Source of the DNA: Duganella levis
Lineage (GTDB): Bacteria > Pseudomonadota > Gammaproteobacteria > Burkholderiales > Burkholderiaceae_D
Length of the DNA stretch: 64,000 nt
Assembly: GCF_009857605.1 (NCBI RefSeq)
Contig: NZ_WWCT01000010.1
Coordinates: 62,001-126,000, forward strand
Direction: 5' to 3'
Position numbers and translations under genes: made by a program. Under the pieces are notes generated by a model. The model worked only from the letters and a program-made list of their open reading frames with translations. It ran no database searches and was not told the DNA's origin. Shown here piece after piece: positions 51,185 through 61,230 of this stretch; the stretch's first letter is position 1; every line of letters starts with the position of its first letter.

Positions 51185-52354
51185 ATGCGCGCCTTCTTTG
51201 AAAGCTGGCTGCCCAGCGCCCCTACCGCCAACCGCCGCGAACAGCTGCGCGCCTCCTTCGGCGCCCTGTGCGGCATCCTGCTGACCGCCCTGCTCAGCCA
51301 TCTGCTGCTGCAATCGACCCATGCGGCCATCTTCCTGGTACCACCGATCGGCGCCTCGTCGGTGCTGCTGTTTGCGCTGCCGGCCAGTCCGCTGGCGCAG
51401 CCATGGTCGGTGATCGGCGGTAACGTCGTCAGCGGCCTGGTCGGCGTGGCCTGCGTGCACTGGTTCGGCGACAGCCTGCCGCTGCCCTTGCTGGCCGGAC
51501 TGGCCTGCGGCGGTGCGATTGCCGCCATGTTCGTCACGCGCTGCCTGCATCCGCCCGGCGGCGCGGTGGCGCTGACTGCGGTGATCGGCGGTTCGCTGGT
51601 GCAAGCGGCCGGCTATGAGTTCGTGCTGATGACGGTGCTGGCCGATTCGGTGCTGCTGGTGCTGATGGCCATCACCTACAACAACCTGACCGGCCGCAGC
51701 TATCCGCACGTGCAGAACGCCCACGCCAATCCGCACGCCACCAAGGATGCGGCGCCGACCGTGCGGCTGGGCTTCACGCCGGAGGACCTGGACGCGGTGC
51801 TGCAACAGCATAACCAGGTGCTGGACATCAGCCGCGACGACCTGGAATCGCTGTTCATGCAGACCGAGCAGCGTGCCTATCACCGCCGCTTCGGCATCAT
51901 CAGCTGCGCCGACATCATGTCGCGCGATATCGTCAGCGCCGAGTTCGGTACCGGGCTGGACGATGCGTGGCAACAGATGCGCGCGCACCGCGTGACTTGC
52001 CTGCCGGTGCTGAACCGCGCGCGGCGCCTGATCGGCATCGTCACGCAAACCGATTTCCTCGACCATGGCGGGCTGGACGACTACCGCAGCATCCGCCAGC
52101 AACTGCGCCGGTTCCTGCGCAAAAGCGGCGTGACCCACACGGAAAAAGCCGAAGTGGTCGGCCAGATCATGACGCAGCATCCGACCACCGCGCGGGTCGA
52201 TACGCCGATCGTCGACCTGGTGCCGCTGATGGCGGACTCGGGTTTCCACCACATCCCGATCGTCGACCATGAGCAGCGATTTGTCGGCATCATCACCCAA
52301 TCGGACCTGGTGGCGGCGCTGTACGAGAGCCGTTTCGCGGAAGCGGCAGCCTGA
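51185..52354 (+). CDS. HPP-family membrane protein with two CBS domains
   Basis: 389 residues. Four to five membrane helices in residues 20-165 carry the HPP motif (TRCLHPPGGAVALTAVIGG). About 230-385 hold a CBS pair: ADIMSRDIVSAEF...IGIVTQTDFL and GQIMTQHPTTARV...VGIITQSDLV. HPP proteins have been linked to nitrite transport in chloroplasts and cyanobacteria; CBS pairs usually bind adenine nucleotides and gate transport. It is 49 bp downstream of the Lrp gene and could be cotranscribed. No good ribosome-binding site is visible. Confidence 0.9.
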   Translation: MRAFFESWLPSAPTANRREQLRASFGALCGILLTALLSHLLLQSTHAAIFLVPPIGASSVLLFALPASPLAQPWSVIGGNVVSGLVGVACVHWFGDSLPLPLLAGLACGGAIAAMFVTRCLHPPGGAVALTAVIGGSLVQAAGYEFVLMTVLADSVLLVLMAITYNNLTGRSYPHVQNAHANPHATKDAAPTVRLGFTPEDLDAVLQQHNQVLDISRDDLESLFMQTEQRAYHRRFGIISCADIMSRDIVSAEFGTGLDDAWQQMRAHRVTCLPVLNRARRLIGIVTQTDFLDHGGLDDYRSIRQQLRRFLRKSGVTHTEKAEVVGQIMTQHPTTARVDTPIVDLVPLMADSGFHHIPIVDHEQRFVGIITQSDLVAALYESRFAEAAA

Positions 52355-52430
52355 TACAAAATTTGTTTCCTGCGGTTGAGGCAATGGCTTATGCTATCGG
52401 CCAACTTTGTCCATCCCAAGGATTCCGATC

Positions 52431-54251
52431 ATGATGTCTCGCCGTACCCTGTTCGCCCTCGCCCCTTTCGCCGCCGCCGTCGCGCTTGCCTTCACGCCGA
52501 TGAGTCCTGTGTATGCTGCCGCCCCGGCCGGCAAAGTCAGCGCCGAAGTGGCCGCCTCGGCCAACAAGGCGGTGCTGGCGATTGCCGACGAATACTATGA
52601 TGCGGTCGCCCGCTTCGAGCCGATCGGCGCCACCGAGAACGGCGATAACCGTTTCGACAACCAGCTGGGCATGAGCATTGCGCCGGCCAAGCGCGCCGCG
52701 CAATTCAAGCTGTACCGCAAATTCCTGCAACGCCTGCAAGCCATCAAGCCTTACCAGCTGGATGTGAAAGCCCGCATCAACTACGACATCCTGCAATACG
52801 AGCTAACCGGCCTGATCGCCATGGAGCGCTTCCCCGAGCAATTGCTGCCGCTGAACCAGATGGACAGCGTGCCGGTGACACTGGCCAATTACGCGGGCGG
52901 CGAAGCGTCGCAGCCGATCGGCACCGTCAAGGAATACGATGCCTATCTGAGCCGCGTGTCGCAAATGCCGGCGTGGATCGACCAGGCCATCGCCAACATG
53001 CGTGAAGGCATCAAGAAAGGCGTGACGCAGCCGAAGGCCATCATGATCTCGGCGCTGCCGCAGTTCCAGCAACTGGTGAGCGCCACGCCGGAAGCCAGCA
53101 TCTATTACACGCCGATCACCAAGCTGCCGGCCGGCTTCTCCGACGCCGACAAGCAGCGCCTGACCGCCGCCTACCGCAAGACCATCAACGACAAGGTGAT
53201 GCCGGCGCTGGTGCGCCTGTCCACCTTCCTGGAAAAAGAGTATGTGCCGGCCTGCCGCACGTCGACCGGCCTCGGCGCGCTGCCGGATGGCGCCGCCTGG
53301 TACCAGGCACGTGTCGCCAACGCGACGACAACCACGCTCAAACCGGACGAAATCCACGCTATCGGCCTGAAAGAAGTCGCGCGCATCCAGGCGCAGTTTG
53401 CCGTGCTGGGTCCGAAGCTGGGCTACGACGGTCCGGCCGCCGGCCTGCCGGTGTGGGTGGCGGCGCAGCCGAAGTTCTTCCCGTTCAAGACCGAGCAGGA
53501 AGTGCAAGCCGTCTATCACAAGCTGAACGACGTGCTGGACACCAAGCTGCCGCTGATGTTCACCCTCCAGCCAAAAGCCAAGCTGGACCTGCGCCTGGAG
53601 CCTGAACTGAGCCGCGCCACCGCCTCCGACCACTACACCGCGCCGGCCGGCGACGGTTCGCGTCCGGGCGTGTTCTGGTCGGTGGTCAACGATCCGACCA
53701 AGTACGGCAGCACCGGCATGACCACGCTGTTCCTGCACGAAGGCAAGCCTGGCCATCACTTCCACATCGCCCTGATGCAGGAACTGAACCTGCCGAACTT
53801 CCGCAAATACGGCGGCAACAACGCCTTTACCGAAGGCTGGGCGCTGTATGCGGAAACGCTGGGCAAGGAGATGGGCCTGTACGACGATCCGGCCCAATAC
53901 TTCGGCCACCTGAACGACGAGATGCTGCGCGCCGTGCGGCTGGTGGTGGATACCGGCATGCACGCGCAAGGCTGGACCCGCGAGCAAAGCATCCAGTACA
54001 TGAAAGACACGCTGGGCTATGACGTGGTCGCCAAGACCGAGACCGAACGCTACATGGCATGGCCGGGCCAGGCGCTGGGCTACAAGGTCGGCTCGCTGAA
54101 GATCCAGGAACTGCGCCAGCGCGCCGAGAAAGCATTGGGTAGCAAGTTCAGCCTGCCGGCATTCCACGCCGTGGTGCTGGGCGACGGTACGCTGCCGCTG
54201 GCCTTGCTGGAAGACAAAGTGAACCACTGGATTGCTACGCAACAACAGTAA
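52431..54251 (+). CDS. Exported DUF885 protein, predicted zinc carboxypeptidase-like
   Basis: 606 residues from ATG 52431, preceded by AAGGA eight bases upstream; a longer TTG-started frame lacks support. The signal peptide (MMSRRTLFALAPFAAAVALAF...VYAA) contains RR but a Sec signal is equally possible. DUF885 hallmarks: FLHEGKPGHHFHIALM (metal-binding HExxPGHH) and FTEGWALYAETLGKEMGLY. The family is related to M32-like carboxypeptidases; substrates are unknown. Followed by a strong hairpin shared with the convergent thioesterase gene. Confidence 0.9.
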   Translation: MMSRRTLFALAPFAAAVALAFTPMSPVYAAAPAGKVSAEVAASANKAVLAIADEYYDAVARFEPIGATENGDNRFDNQLGMSIAPAKRAAQFKLYRKFLQRLQAIKPYQLDVKARINYDILQYELTGLIAMERFPEQLLPLNQMDSVPVTLANYAGGEASQPIGTVKEYDAYLSRVSQMPAWIDQAIANMREGIKKGVTQPKAIMISALPQFQQLVSATPEASIYYTPITKLPAGFSDADKQRLTAAYRKTINDKVMPALVRLSTFLEKEYVPACRTSTGLGALPDGAAWYQARVANATTTTLKPDEIHAIGLKEVARIQAQFAVLGPKLGYDGPAAGLPVWVAAQPKFFPFKTEQEVQAVYHKLNDVLDTKLPLMFTLQPKAKLDLRLEPELSRATASDHYTAPAGDGSRPGVFWSVVNDPTKYGSTGMTTLFLHEGKPGHHFHIALMQELNLPNFRKYGGNNAFTEGWALYAETLGKEMGLYDDPAQYFGHLNDEMLRAVRLVVDTGMHAQGWTREQSIQYMKDTLGYDVVAKTETERYMAWPGQALGYKVGSLKIQELRQRAEKALGSKFSLPAFHAVVLGDGTLPLALLEDKVNHWIATQQQ

Positions 54252-54266
54252 CACTGGTCACGCACA

Positions 54267-54286
54267 GGCGGGCCGCTTGGCCCGCC
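54267..54286. terminator. GC-rich hairpin terminator between convergent genes
   Basis: GGCGGGCC (54267-54274), loop GCTT, GGCCCGCC (54279-54286): eight perfect pairs, then CTTCCCTTTCTTA on the plus strand. It fits a terminator for the DUF885 gene; the minus-strand side has no T-run, so termination of the thioesterase gene there is less certain. Confidence 0.8.
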
Positions 54287-54296
54287 CTTCCCTTTC

Positions 54297-54710
54297 TTAT
54301 TTCACATAACGCTTGATGCTGGCGATAATCGGCTCAGGCAACGCCGTAATCTGCTTGGCGTGGTTGGCAAATACGATCTGCTGGCGTCCGACGGAGATCG
54401 GCTTGCCCTCGGCATAAAAGCGAAACTCCAGCCAAAATGAGCACTTCTTGACGTCATACGCGTTCAACTCGCAAGAAATCTCCTGGAAGGGGAAAGTCTC
54501 CTGCAGATAGTCCTGTTCCGCGTGCTTGGTGATGAACACGCCCTCTTTTTGCAGCATATCGCGCGCTATGCACTCGAAGAACCACTTTTCGCGGCAAATG
54601 CCCTGCCACTCAAAATAGCGCGCAAAGTAGGTGTTGCCATAGGCGTTGGAGTCTTTCAGATAAATCGTCAGCGAGTGGGTAAAGGTCTCGGCGGAAACTT
54701 GCATCAACAT
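54297..54710 (-). CDS. Hotdog-fold acyl-CoA thioesterase
   Basis: 137 residues from ATG 54710, with AAGGAG seven bases upstream; the longer frame begins in the opposite promoter region. The core is KDSNAYGNTYFARYFEWQG followed by ICREKWFFE. That matches the 4HBT pattern, and the GN-x-Y-x-x-Y-x-x-WQG-x-CRE arrangement is closer to the thioesterases of enediyne polyketide clusters than to YbgC. No polyketide genes are nearby. It should cleave an acyl thioester; the acyl chain is unknown. Divergent from a histidine kinase, which may be a functional partner. Confidence 0.82.
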   Translation of the reverse strand: MLMQVSAETFTHSLTIYLKDSNAYGNTYFARYFEWQGICREKWFFECIARDMLQKEGVFITKHAEQDYLQETFPFQEISCELNAYDVKKCSFWLEFRFYAEGKPISVGRQQIVFANHAKQITALPEPIIASIKRYVK

Positions 54711-54879
54711 GATGTCACTCCTTAATGAATAGTTGGTTACCCGGCAACCGGGCAATCCCACTAGGCGGGAGTTGGCGTGGCGGAAGTTTGATCTGCCGCA
54801 AAGGCTGTCGCGATAATCAAGCGAGGCGCTGCGGTCCGCGCAATACTTGGCGTTCGGTTCACTCATCCTGGACAGCGCT
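54711..54879. other. Divergent intergenic region with stable hairpin
   Basis: 169 bp between the thioesterase and kinase genes. CCCGG (54740-54744) CAA CCGGG (54748-54752) forms a short strong stem, extendable through flanking GGTT/AATCC with one mismatch. The rest is GC-rich with several complementary blocks (GGCGG/CCGCC). I could not match it to a known riboswitch. Both promoters must be here, but no clear -35/-10 boxes stand out. Confidence 0.4.
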
Positions 54880-56250
54880 ATGCATTCCGTTCTGCCTGCC
54901 GTGGTTTCCATCCTGTTCCTGTGCTACGGCGCCTACGTACTGCACTCGCGCGGCGTGAGCCGCATCAGCCTGACTTTCTTCCTGTTGTGCGTCACCACCT
55001 TTTGCTGGCAGTCGACCTGGGCCATCCTGTTCCAGTTGCACGACGAGCACGAAGCATTCTCCCTGGCCAAGCTGGGCTATCTGCTGATCCTGTTCCTGCC
55101 GACCACGCTGTACCACTTCATCGCGGAACTGACCAACCAGCGCGGCGAACGGCGCTGGGTGGCGCTGTCGTACGGCGTGGCGGGCCTGCTGGGCGTGCTG
55201 CTGCTGGCCAGCGACTGGATGATTTCCGGGCTGTATCCGTATTTCTTCGGCTTCTATCCGAAGGCCGGCCCGCTGCATCCGCTGCACCTGCTCCAGACCG
55301 TGTTGGTGGTCGGCCGCGGGCTATGGCTGCTGTACCGGCGCCAGCGGCTGGCGGTGTCCACCGAGAAGACCCGGCTGCGCTACTGCCTGGTCAGCCTGCT
55401 AATCTACTTCTTCGCCGCGGTCGACTATCTGTGCAACTACGGCGTGGCCTTCTATCCACCCGGCGTGCTGTTTGTCGCTACCAGTCTCGGCCTGATCGCC
55501 CAGGCCATGGTGCGCCACAACCTGCTGGCCGATCCGCTGGAAGTGGCGGCCACCATTGCCCACGAAATGCGCACGCCGCTGGCGACCATCCGCAACCAGT
55601 CGCGCATTTTGGCCAAGTGCCTGCCGGACCTGCTGGCCGGCTACCAGATGGCGGTCGAGCACGGGCACATCCGGCCGACGCTGCCGGCGGCGCAGTTGCA
55701 ATATTTGCATCAACTGAACCAGCACATCGAGGCGGAAATCCGACGCTCCAATTTCATCGTCGACATGATGCTGGCCTCGGCGCGCGCCGGCACGCTGAAT
55801 CCCACCGACTTCGCCGACCACTCGGTGAAGAAATGCGTGGACGAGGCGCTGGCCAGTTATCCGTTTGAAAGCTCGATGCGGGAGAAAGTCAGCGTGCGCG
55901 GCAGCAACGACTTCACCTTTTTCGGCTCGGACGTGCTGCTGGTCTACGTGCTGTATAACCTGTTCAAGAATGCGCTGCACGCCATCAAGGTGGCTGGACG
56001 GGGCGAGGTGGAGATAACGCTGGCGGACCGGCAGTTACTGGTCACCGATACCGGCTCGGGTATCCCGGACGACGTATTGCCGCATGTGTTCGAGCCGTTT
56101 TACAGCACCGGCGGTACGGGAATAGGATTGGCGTTTTGCCAGAAAGTGATTACCGCGTTTGGCGGCAGTATTCAATGTGAATCGCAGGCAGGAAGATATA
56201 CCCGCTTCTCATTATGGTTTCCGCAGCGTATTAATTACCCGGTTAATTGA
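54880..56250 (+). CDS. Sensor histidine kinase with seven- or eight-helix membrane input domain
   Basis: 456 residues from ATG 54880; a TTG at 54847 would add 11 residues, and neither has a clear ribosome-binding site. About seven hydrophobic helices in residues 1-215 resemble the HisKA_7TM input module (FLPTTLYHFIAELTNQRG). Kinase boxes: H-box IAHEMRTPLATI (His about 237), N-box NLFKNALHAI, G1 DTGSGIPDDV, F-box HVFEPFYST, G2 GGTGIGLAF. No receiver or response-regulator gene is adjacent, so it is an orphan. Input domains of this kind can sense small hydrophobic molecules, making the divergent thioesterase an intriguing neighbour. Its end overlaps the convergent gene by 16 bp. Confidence 0.88.
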   Translation: MHSVLPAVVSILFLCYGAYVLHSRGVSRISLTFFLLCVTTFCWQSTWAILFQLHDEHEAFSLAKLGYLLILFLPTTLYHFIAELTNQRGERRWVALSYGVAGLLGVLLLASDWMISGLYPYFFGFYPKAGPLHPLHLLQTVLVVGRGLWLLYRRQRLAVSTEKTRLRYCLVSLLIYFFAAVDYLCNYGVAFYPPGVLFVATSLGLIAQAMVRHNLLADPLEVAATIAHEMRTPLATIRNQSRILAKCLPDLLAGYQMAVEHGHIRPTLPAAQLQYLHQLNQHIEAEIRRSNFIVDMMLASARAGTLNPTDFADHSVKKCVDEALASYPFESSMREKVSVRGSNDFTFFGSDVLLVYVLYNLFKNALHAIKVAGRGEVEITLADRQLLVTDTGSGIPDDVLPHVFEPFYSTGGTGIGLAFCQKVITAFGGSIQCESQAGRYTRFSLWFPQRINYPVN

Positions 56251-56849
56251 GCAACGTCTTCACCGCTGACTTTATCCAGATCCGTTTCATCGCCTAAAAC
56301 ATAAATCTTTTGGCCGCTTAAAACATCCAGAATAAATGGCTGTTGTTCGCGCAGGCGGCGTTTAAAATCGGGAATGGAATACAGGTTGGGATTAATCTTG
56401 CGGCGTAATAAACGTTCGGCCACCGGCAGGCGGGATAATAATTCACCGTAACTGGTGTTATCGCCGATCAGCAATAACTCCACCGGCGTATCCATATTCT
56501 CCTGTTCCTTGGCGGTGGCGCCATACACAAACGCCACGTTCAGCACATGCTGCAGCGGCGCCAGCGCCGAGTTCAGCACGCTGACCAGGCCGAAGGTTTT
56601 CTTCACCAAGCCGCTGAGTTCGCCGAACACGATGCAGTCCTTGTTCGGCTTGAAGCGGCGCACATTGCCGATCCGCTCCGACACGATCACGCCCGACTCA
56701 TGCAGCCGCTTCAACTCGCGCTGCGCCGACGCGCTGCCCAAGCCGGTCAAGCGCATGATCTCATTCAAGTGGAATCCTTGATTGACACGTACAAACAGCA
56801 AGCCCAGCAGTTTTTGCTGGGCGGGAGTGAAGAGGGCTTGAGCAATCAT
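56235..56849 (-). CDS. Winged-helix protein with degenerate nucleotidyltransferase domain
   Basis: 204 residues from ATG 56849 (a TTG two codons upstream is possible). Residues 1-75 form an ArsR-like winged helix (FHLNEIMRLTGLGSASAQRELKRLHESG). Residues about 90-200 resemble the minimal nucleotidyltransferase fold, but the catalytic pattern GS...DxD reads FVYGATAKEQENMDTPVELLLIG: GS has become GA and the aspartates are replaced (P and E), so transfer activity is doubtful. Function unknown; a transcription regulator that keeps the fold for ligand binding or dimerisation is plausible. Located downstream of the rpoC terminator. Confidence 0.8.
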   Translation of the reverse strand: MIAQALFTPAQQKLLGLLFVRVNQGFHLNEIMRLTGLGSASAQRELKRLHESGVIVSERIGNVRRFKPNKDCIVFGELSGLVKKTFGLVSVLNSALAPLQHVLNVAFVYGATAKEQENMDTPVELLLIGDNTSYGELLSRLPVAERLLRRKINPNLYSIPDFKRRLREQQPFILDVLSGQKIYVLGDETDLDKVSGEDVAQLTG

Positions 56850-56916
56850 AGCCAAATCTTAGCATGAACGCACTACAGTCTGGCATGCATATAGAGGAGC
56901 GTCACAAGCATGGACG

Positions 56917-56947
56917 AAAAAAAACGGCACCCGAAGGTGCCGTTTTT
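56917..56947. terminator. Rho-independent terminator of the rpoBC operon
   Basis: CGGCACC (56925-56931), loop CGAA, GGTGCCG (56936-56942). Read on the minus strand, the loop is TTCG closed by C-G, an extra-stable tetraloop, followed by eight T. It lies 17-47 bases after the rpoC stop codon. TTTTT on the plus side makes it potentially bidirectional. Confidence 0.95.
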
Positions 56948-56963
56948 GTTGGTGCTTAGAAGA

Positions 56964-59900
56964 TTACGCTTCGTCGCTGTGTGGAGTAACCGCTTCGATT
57001 GCTTCCACATCGCCACCGGACATGGCTGCCTTCTCGGAAGCCAGCAGCGCTTGGCGCTCTTCGACTTCCCACGCTTCTTTTTCCTTGCGAGCGCGGTGGA
57101 AGGCCAGACCGGTACCGCCTGGAATCAGACGACCCACGATCACGTTTTCTTTGAGGCCACGCAGACCGTCGCGTTTGCCCATGATCGCTGCTTCGGTCAG
57201 CACGCGGGTGGTTTCCTGGAACGATGCGGCCGAGATAAACGAATCGGTCGACAGCGATGCCTTGGTAATACCCAGCAGAACGTTCTCGTAAGTGGCAGGG
57301 ATCTTATTCTCTGCATTCACGCGATCGTTTTCGTCCAGCAATTCCGAACGCTCAACTTGCTCGCCAACGATGTAGTTGGTGTCGCCAGCATTCACGATCT
57401 GAACACGACGCAGCATCTGACGCACAATGACTTCGATGTGCTTGTCATTAATCTTCACGCCTTGCAGACGATAAACGTCCTGCACTTCGTCAACGATATA
57501 ACGTGCCAGCGCTTCAATACCCAACAGACGCAGAATGTCTTGTGGATCGGCCGGGCCGTCGACAATCATCTCGCCTTTATTCACCACCTGGCCGTCGTGG
57601 ACCAGCACTTGTTTATCCTTGGTAATCAGGAACTCGTGCTTGTTACCGTCCATGTCGGTAATTTCCAGACGCTGCTTACCTTTGGTTTCTTTACCGAAGG
57701 CCACAGTACCGGTGACTTCCGCCAGCATGCCGGCGTCTTTTGGCGAGCGTGCTTCGAACAGCTCGGCAACGCGCGGCAGACCACCGGTAATGTCACGGGT
57801 TTTCTGCGATTCGGTCGGGATACGTGCCAGCACTTCACCCACCGATACTGCCTGGCCGTCTTTCACCATGATCAGCGCGCCGACCTGGAAGCCAATCGCC
57901 ACAGCGTGTTCGGTGCCGGCGATCTTCACTTCGTTGCCATCTTCGTTCAACAGTTTGACCTGTGGACGCAGCGTTTTGGTCAACGAACCGCGACGTTTCG
58001 CATCGATCACCACCAGCGTTGCCAGACCGGTCACTTCGTCCACCTGACGGGCCACGGTCACGCCTTCTTCGACGTTCTCGAAACGCACCGTACCGGCGTA
58101 CTCGGTAATGATCGGACGGGTCAGCGGGTCCCAAGTTGCCAGTGCGGTACCGGCCTTGATGACCATGCCATCCTTGACGATCAGGGTGGCGCCGTACGGC
58201 ACTTTGTGACGCTCACGCTCACGACCGTGGTCGTCGGTGATCAGCACTTCGCCCGAACGGGAAATGACGATTTGCGCGCCCTTGCCGTTGGTGACGTAAC
58301 GCATGGTCGAGGTGAAACGAATCACACCGTTCGACTTGGCTTCAACCGACGAGGCCACTGCCGCACGCGATGCCGCACCACCAATGTGGAAAGTACGCAT
58401 GGTCAGCTGGGTACCCGGCTCACCAATCGACTGCGCTGCCACCACACCGACTGCTTCGCCGGAGTTGACCAGCATGCCGCGGCCCAGGTCGCGACCGTAG
58501 CACATGGCGCACAGGCCGAAACGGGTGTCGCAGGTCAGCGGGGTGCGGACTTTGACTTCGTCGATGCCCAGACGCTCGATCTCTTCGACCATGTCTTCGT
58601 CCAGCAGCGTGTTGGCTGGGTACAGCGTCGCCTGGGTTTCAGGATTGACGATGTCGGTGCCGGCCACGCGGCCCAGAATACGATCGCGCAGGGCTTCGAT
58701 GACTTCACCGCCCTCAACCATCGCCTTCATCACGGTACCGTTGCTGGTGCCGCAATCATCTTCGATGACGACCAGATCCTGGGTCACGTCGACCAGACGA
58801 CGGGTCAGGTAACCCGAGTTTGCCGTTTTCAGTGCCGTATCGGCCAGACCTTTACGAGCGCCGTGGGTCGAAATGAAGTACTGCAACACGTTCAGACCTT
58901 CGCGGAAGTTCGCGGTAATCGGCGTTTCGATAATCGAACCATCCGGTTTCGCCATCAGACCGCGCATACCCGCCAGCTGGCGAATCTGGGCTGCCGAACC
59001 GCGCGCGCCCGAGTCGGCCATCATGTAAATCGCGTTGAACGATTCCTGGGTCGACTTGGTGCCGTCACGCTTGATGACGTCTTCCACTTTCAGCTGGTCC
59101 ATCATGGCCTTGCCGACTTCATCCGAGGTTTTGCCCCAGATATCGACCACCTTGTTGTAACGCTCGCCGGCGGTCACCAGACCCGAAGCGTACTGCTGCT
59201 CGATCTGTTTGACTTCGGACTCTGCAGCCGAAATCAGGGTGACTTTTTGTGGCGGTACCAGCATGTCGTCCACGCAGATCGAAATACCGGCGCGGGTTGC
59301 CAGGCGGAAGCCCGACTGCATCAGTTGGTCAGCAAACACGACCGTCGCGCGCAGACCGCACTTACGGAACGAGGTGTTGATCAGCTTGGAAATTTCTTTC
59401 TTTTTCAGCGCGCGATTCAGCACCGAGAAAGGCAGACCTTTCGGCAGGATTTCCGACAGGATGGCGCGGCCAACCGTGGTCTCGTAGCGGGTAACGGTAC
59501 GGACGAACTCGCCCGTTTCGAGATCTTTTGGATTCTCGACGATACGCACCGTGATACGGGTGGTCAGTTCCACTTCCTTGTTGTCGTAGGCACGGATAAC
59601 TTCCGACACGTCCGGGAACAGCATGCCTTCGTTTTTCGCATTGATCGCTTCGCGGGTCGCGTAGTACAGACCCAGCACGATATCCTGCGAAGGAACGATC
59701 GACGGTTCGCCGTTCGATGGGAACAGAATGTTGTTCGACGCCAGCATCAGCGTACGGGCTTCCATCTGTGCTTCGATCGACAGCGGCACGTGAACTGCCA
59801 TCTGGTCACCGTCGAAGTCGGCGTTGAATGCCGCGCAGACGAGTGGGTGCAGCTGGATCGCTTTACCTTCGATCAGGACCGGCTCGAAAGCCTGGATGCC

Positions 59901-61196
59901 CAGACGGTGCAGGGTTGGTGCACGGTTCAGCATGATCGGGTGTTCGCGGATCACGTCTTCCAGGATGTCCCAAACCACAGGCTCTTGGATTTCAACCAGT
60001 TTCTTCGCTGCCTTGATGGTCGTAGCCAGACCCATCAGTTCCAGCTTGTTGAAGATGAATGGCTTGAACAGTTCCAGCGCCATCAGTTTCGGCAGACCGC
60101 ACTGGTGCAGTTTCAGCTGTGGACCCACCACGATGACCGAACGGCCCGAGTAGTCGACGCGTTTACCCAGCAAGTTCTGACGGAAACGGCCGCCCTTACC
60201 TTTGATCATCTCAGCCAGCGATTTCAGCGGACGCTTGTTGGCGCCGGTCATCGCTTTGCCGCGACGGCCGTTGTCCAGCAGCGAGTCGACTGCTTCTTGC
60301 AGCATGCGCTTTTCGTTGCGCGTGATGATCTCTGGAGCGCGCAGCTCCATCAGGCGTTTCAGACGGTTGTTACGGTTGATCACGCGGCGATACAGATCGT
60401 TCAGATCCGAGGTCGCGAAACGGCCGCCGTCCAGTGGCACCAGTGGACGCAGTTCCGGTGGCAGCACCGGCAGCACTTCCATGATCATCCACTCAGGCTT
60501 GATGCCCGAACGCTGGAACGCTTCCAGCACTTTCAGACGCTTGGCGTATTTCTTGATCTTCGCTTCGGACTTCGATTCCTTCAGTTCCACGCGCAGGGTC
60601 TCGGCATCGCGGTGGATGTCGATCGAGCGCAGCAGTTCACGGATACCTTCGGCGCCCATGAAGGCGGTGAAGTCGTCGCCGTACTCTTCGTACTTGGCGG
60701 CGTAGTCGTCTTCCGACATGATCTGGCACTTCTTCAGCGGGGTCATGCCTGGATCGGTCACGACATATGCTTCGAAGTACAGCACGCGTTCGATATCGCG
60801 CAGGGTCATGTCCAGGACCATACCCAGACGCGACGGCAGCGATTTCAGGAACCAGATGTGCGCGGTTGGCGACGCCAGTTCGATGTGGCCCATGCGCTCG
60901 CGACGCACTTTGGCCAGCGTCACTTCGACGCCGCATTTTTCGCAGATCACGCCACGGTGTTTCAGGCGTTTGTACTTGCCGCACAGGCATTCGTAGTCTT
61001 TGATCGGGCCAAAGATCTTGGCGCAGAACAGACCATCGCGCTCAGGCTTGAAGGTACGGTAGTTGATGGTTTCCGGCTTTTTAACTTCGCCGTAGGACCA
61101 CGAACGGATTTTTTCAGGCGAAGCGAGACCGATTTTGATCGCGTCAAAAGTCTCGTTCGTCTGTACTTGCTTGAATAGATCGAGCAGTGCTTTCAT
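56964..61196 (-). CDS. rpoC: DNA-directed RNA polymerase subunit beta'
   Basis: 1410 residues, complete and of normal proteobacterial length. Zinc-binding site 1 is [20 protein letters not shown]; the catalytic magnesium loop is [12 protein letters not shown]; zinc site 2 is [13 protein letters not shown]. Bridge and trigger helices ([30 protein letters not shown]) are intact. GGAG precedes ATG 61196. It forms the polymerase core with RpoB, alpha and omega. Codon use is more T/A-ending than in most of the window, as expected of a highly expressed gene. Confidence 0.99.
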   Translation of the reverse strand: MKALLDLFKQVQTNETFDAIKIGLASPEKIRSWSYGEVKKPETINYRTFKPERDGLFCAKIFGPIKDYECLCGKYKRLKHRGVICEKCGVEVTLAKVRRERMGHIELASPTAHIWFLKSLPSRLGMVLDMTLRDIERVLYFEAYVVTDPGMTPLKKCQIMSEDDYAAKYEEYGDDFTAFMGAEGIRELLRSIDIHRDAETLRVELKESKSEAKIKKYAKRLKVLEAFQRSGIKPEWMIMEVLPVLPPELRPLVPLDGGRFATSDLNDLYRRVINRNNRLKRLMELRAPEIITRNEKRMLQEAVDSLLDNGRRGKAMTGANKRPLKSLAEMIKGKGGRFRQNLLGKRVDYSGRSVIVVGPQLKLHQCGLPKLMALELFKPFIFNKLELMGLATTIKAAKKLVEIQEPVVWDILEDVIREHPIMLNRAPTLHRLGIQAFEPVLIEGKAIQLHPLVCAAFNADFDGDQMAVHVPLSIEAQMEARTLMLASNNILFPSNGEPSIVPSQDIVLGLYYATREAINAKNEGMLFPDVSEVIRAYDNKEVELTTRITVRIVENPKDLETGEFVRTVTRYETTVGRAILSEILPKGLPFSVLNRALKKKEISKLINTSFRKCGLRATVVFADQLMQSGFRLATRAGISICVDDMLVPPQKVTLISAAESEVKQIEQQYASGLVTAGERYNKVVDIWGKTSDEVGKAMMDQLKVEDVIKRDGTKSTQESFNAIYMMADSGARGSAAQIRQLAGMRGLMAKPDGSIIETPITANFREGLNVLQYFISTHGARKGLADTALKTANSGYLTRRLVDVTQDLVVIEDDCGTSNGTVMKAMVEGGEVIEALRDRILGRVAGTDIVNPETQATLYPANTLLDEDMVEEIERLGIDEVKVRTPLTCDTRFGLCAMCYGRDLGRGMLVNSGEAVGVVAAQSIGEPGTQLTMRTFHIGGAASRAAVASSVEAKSNGVIRFTSTMRYVTNGKGAQIVISRSGEVLITDDHGRERERHKVPYGATLIVKDGMVIKAGTALATWDPLTRPIITEYAGTVRFENVEEGVTVARQVDEVTGLATLVVIDAKRRGSLTKTLRPQVKLLNEDGNEVKIAGTEHAVAIGFQVGALIMVKDGQAVSVGEVLARIPTESQKTRDITGGLPRVAELFEARSPKDAGMLAEVTGTVAFGKETKGKQRLEITDMDGNKHEFLITKDKQVLVHDGQVVNKGEMIVDGPADPQDILRLLGIEALARYIVDEVQDVYRLQGVKINDKHIEVIVRQMLRRVQIVNAGDTNYIVGEQVERSELLDENDRVNAENKIPATYENVLLGITKASLSTDSFISAASFQETTRVLTEAAIMGKRDGLRGLKENVIVGRLIPGGTGLAFHRARKEKEAWEVEERQALLASEKAAMSGGDVEAIEAVTPHSDEA

Positions 61197-61230
61197 GTAT
61201 CACTCCAGGTAGTGATGAATTCTTAAACTG

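Noticed and set aside
54711-54879. Possible cyclic-di-GMP (GEMM) riboswitch
   Set aside because: CGCAAAGGC and CCGGG resemble parts of the consensus, but the order and spacing of the conserved loops do not fit on either strand.
54880-56250. JqsK/LqsS-type quorum-sensing kinase
   Set aside because: The multi-helix input and H-box are suggestive, but no autoinducer synthase or paired response regulator gene is adjacent, so the specific assignment is unsupported.
56235-56849. Toxin-antitoxin nucleotidyltransferase
   Set aside because: Catalytic aspartates are missing and no HEPN-type partner gene is adjacent.
56910-61178. Open frame of about 1420 codons antisense to rpoC
   Set aside because: Composition rich in Phe/His/Gln with no domains; rpoC on the other strand is unambiguous.
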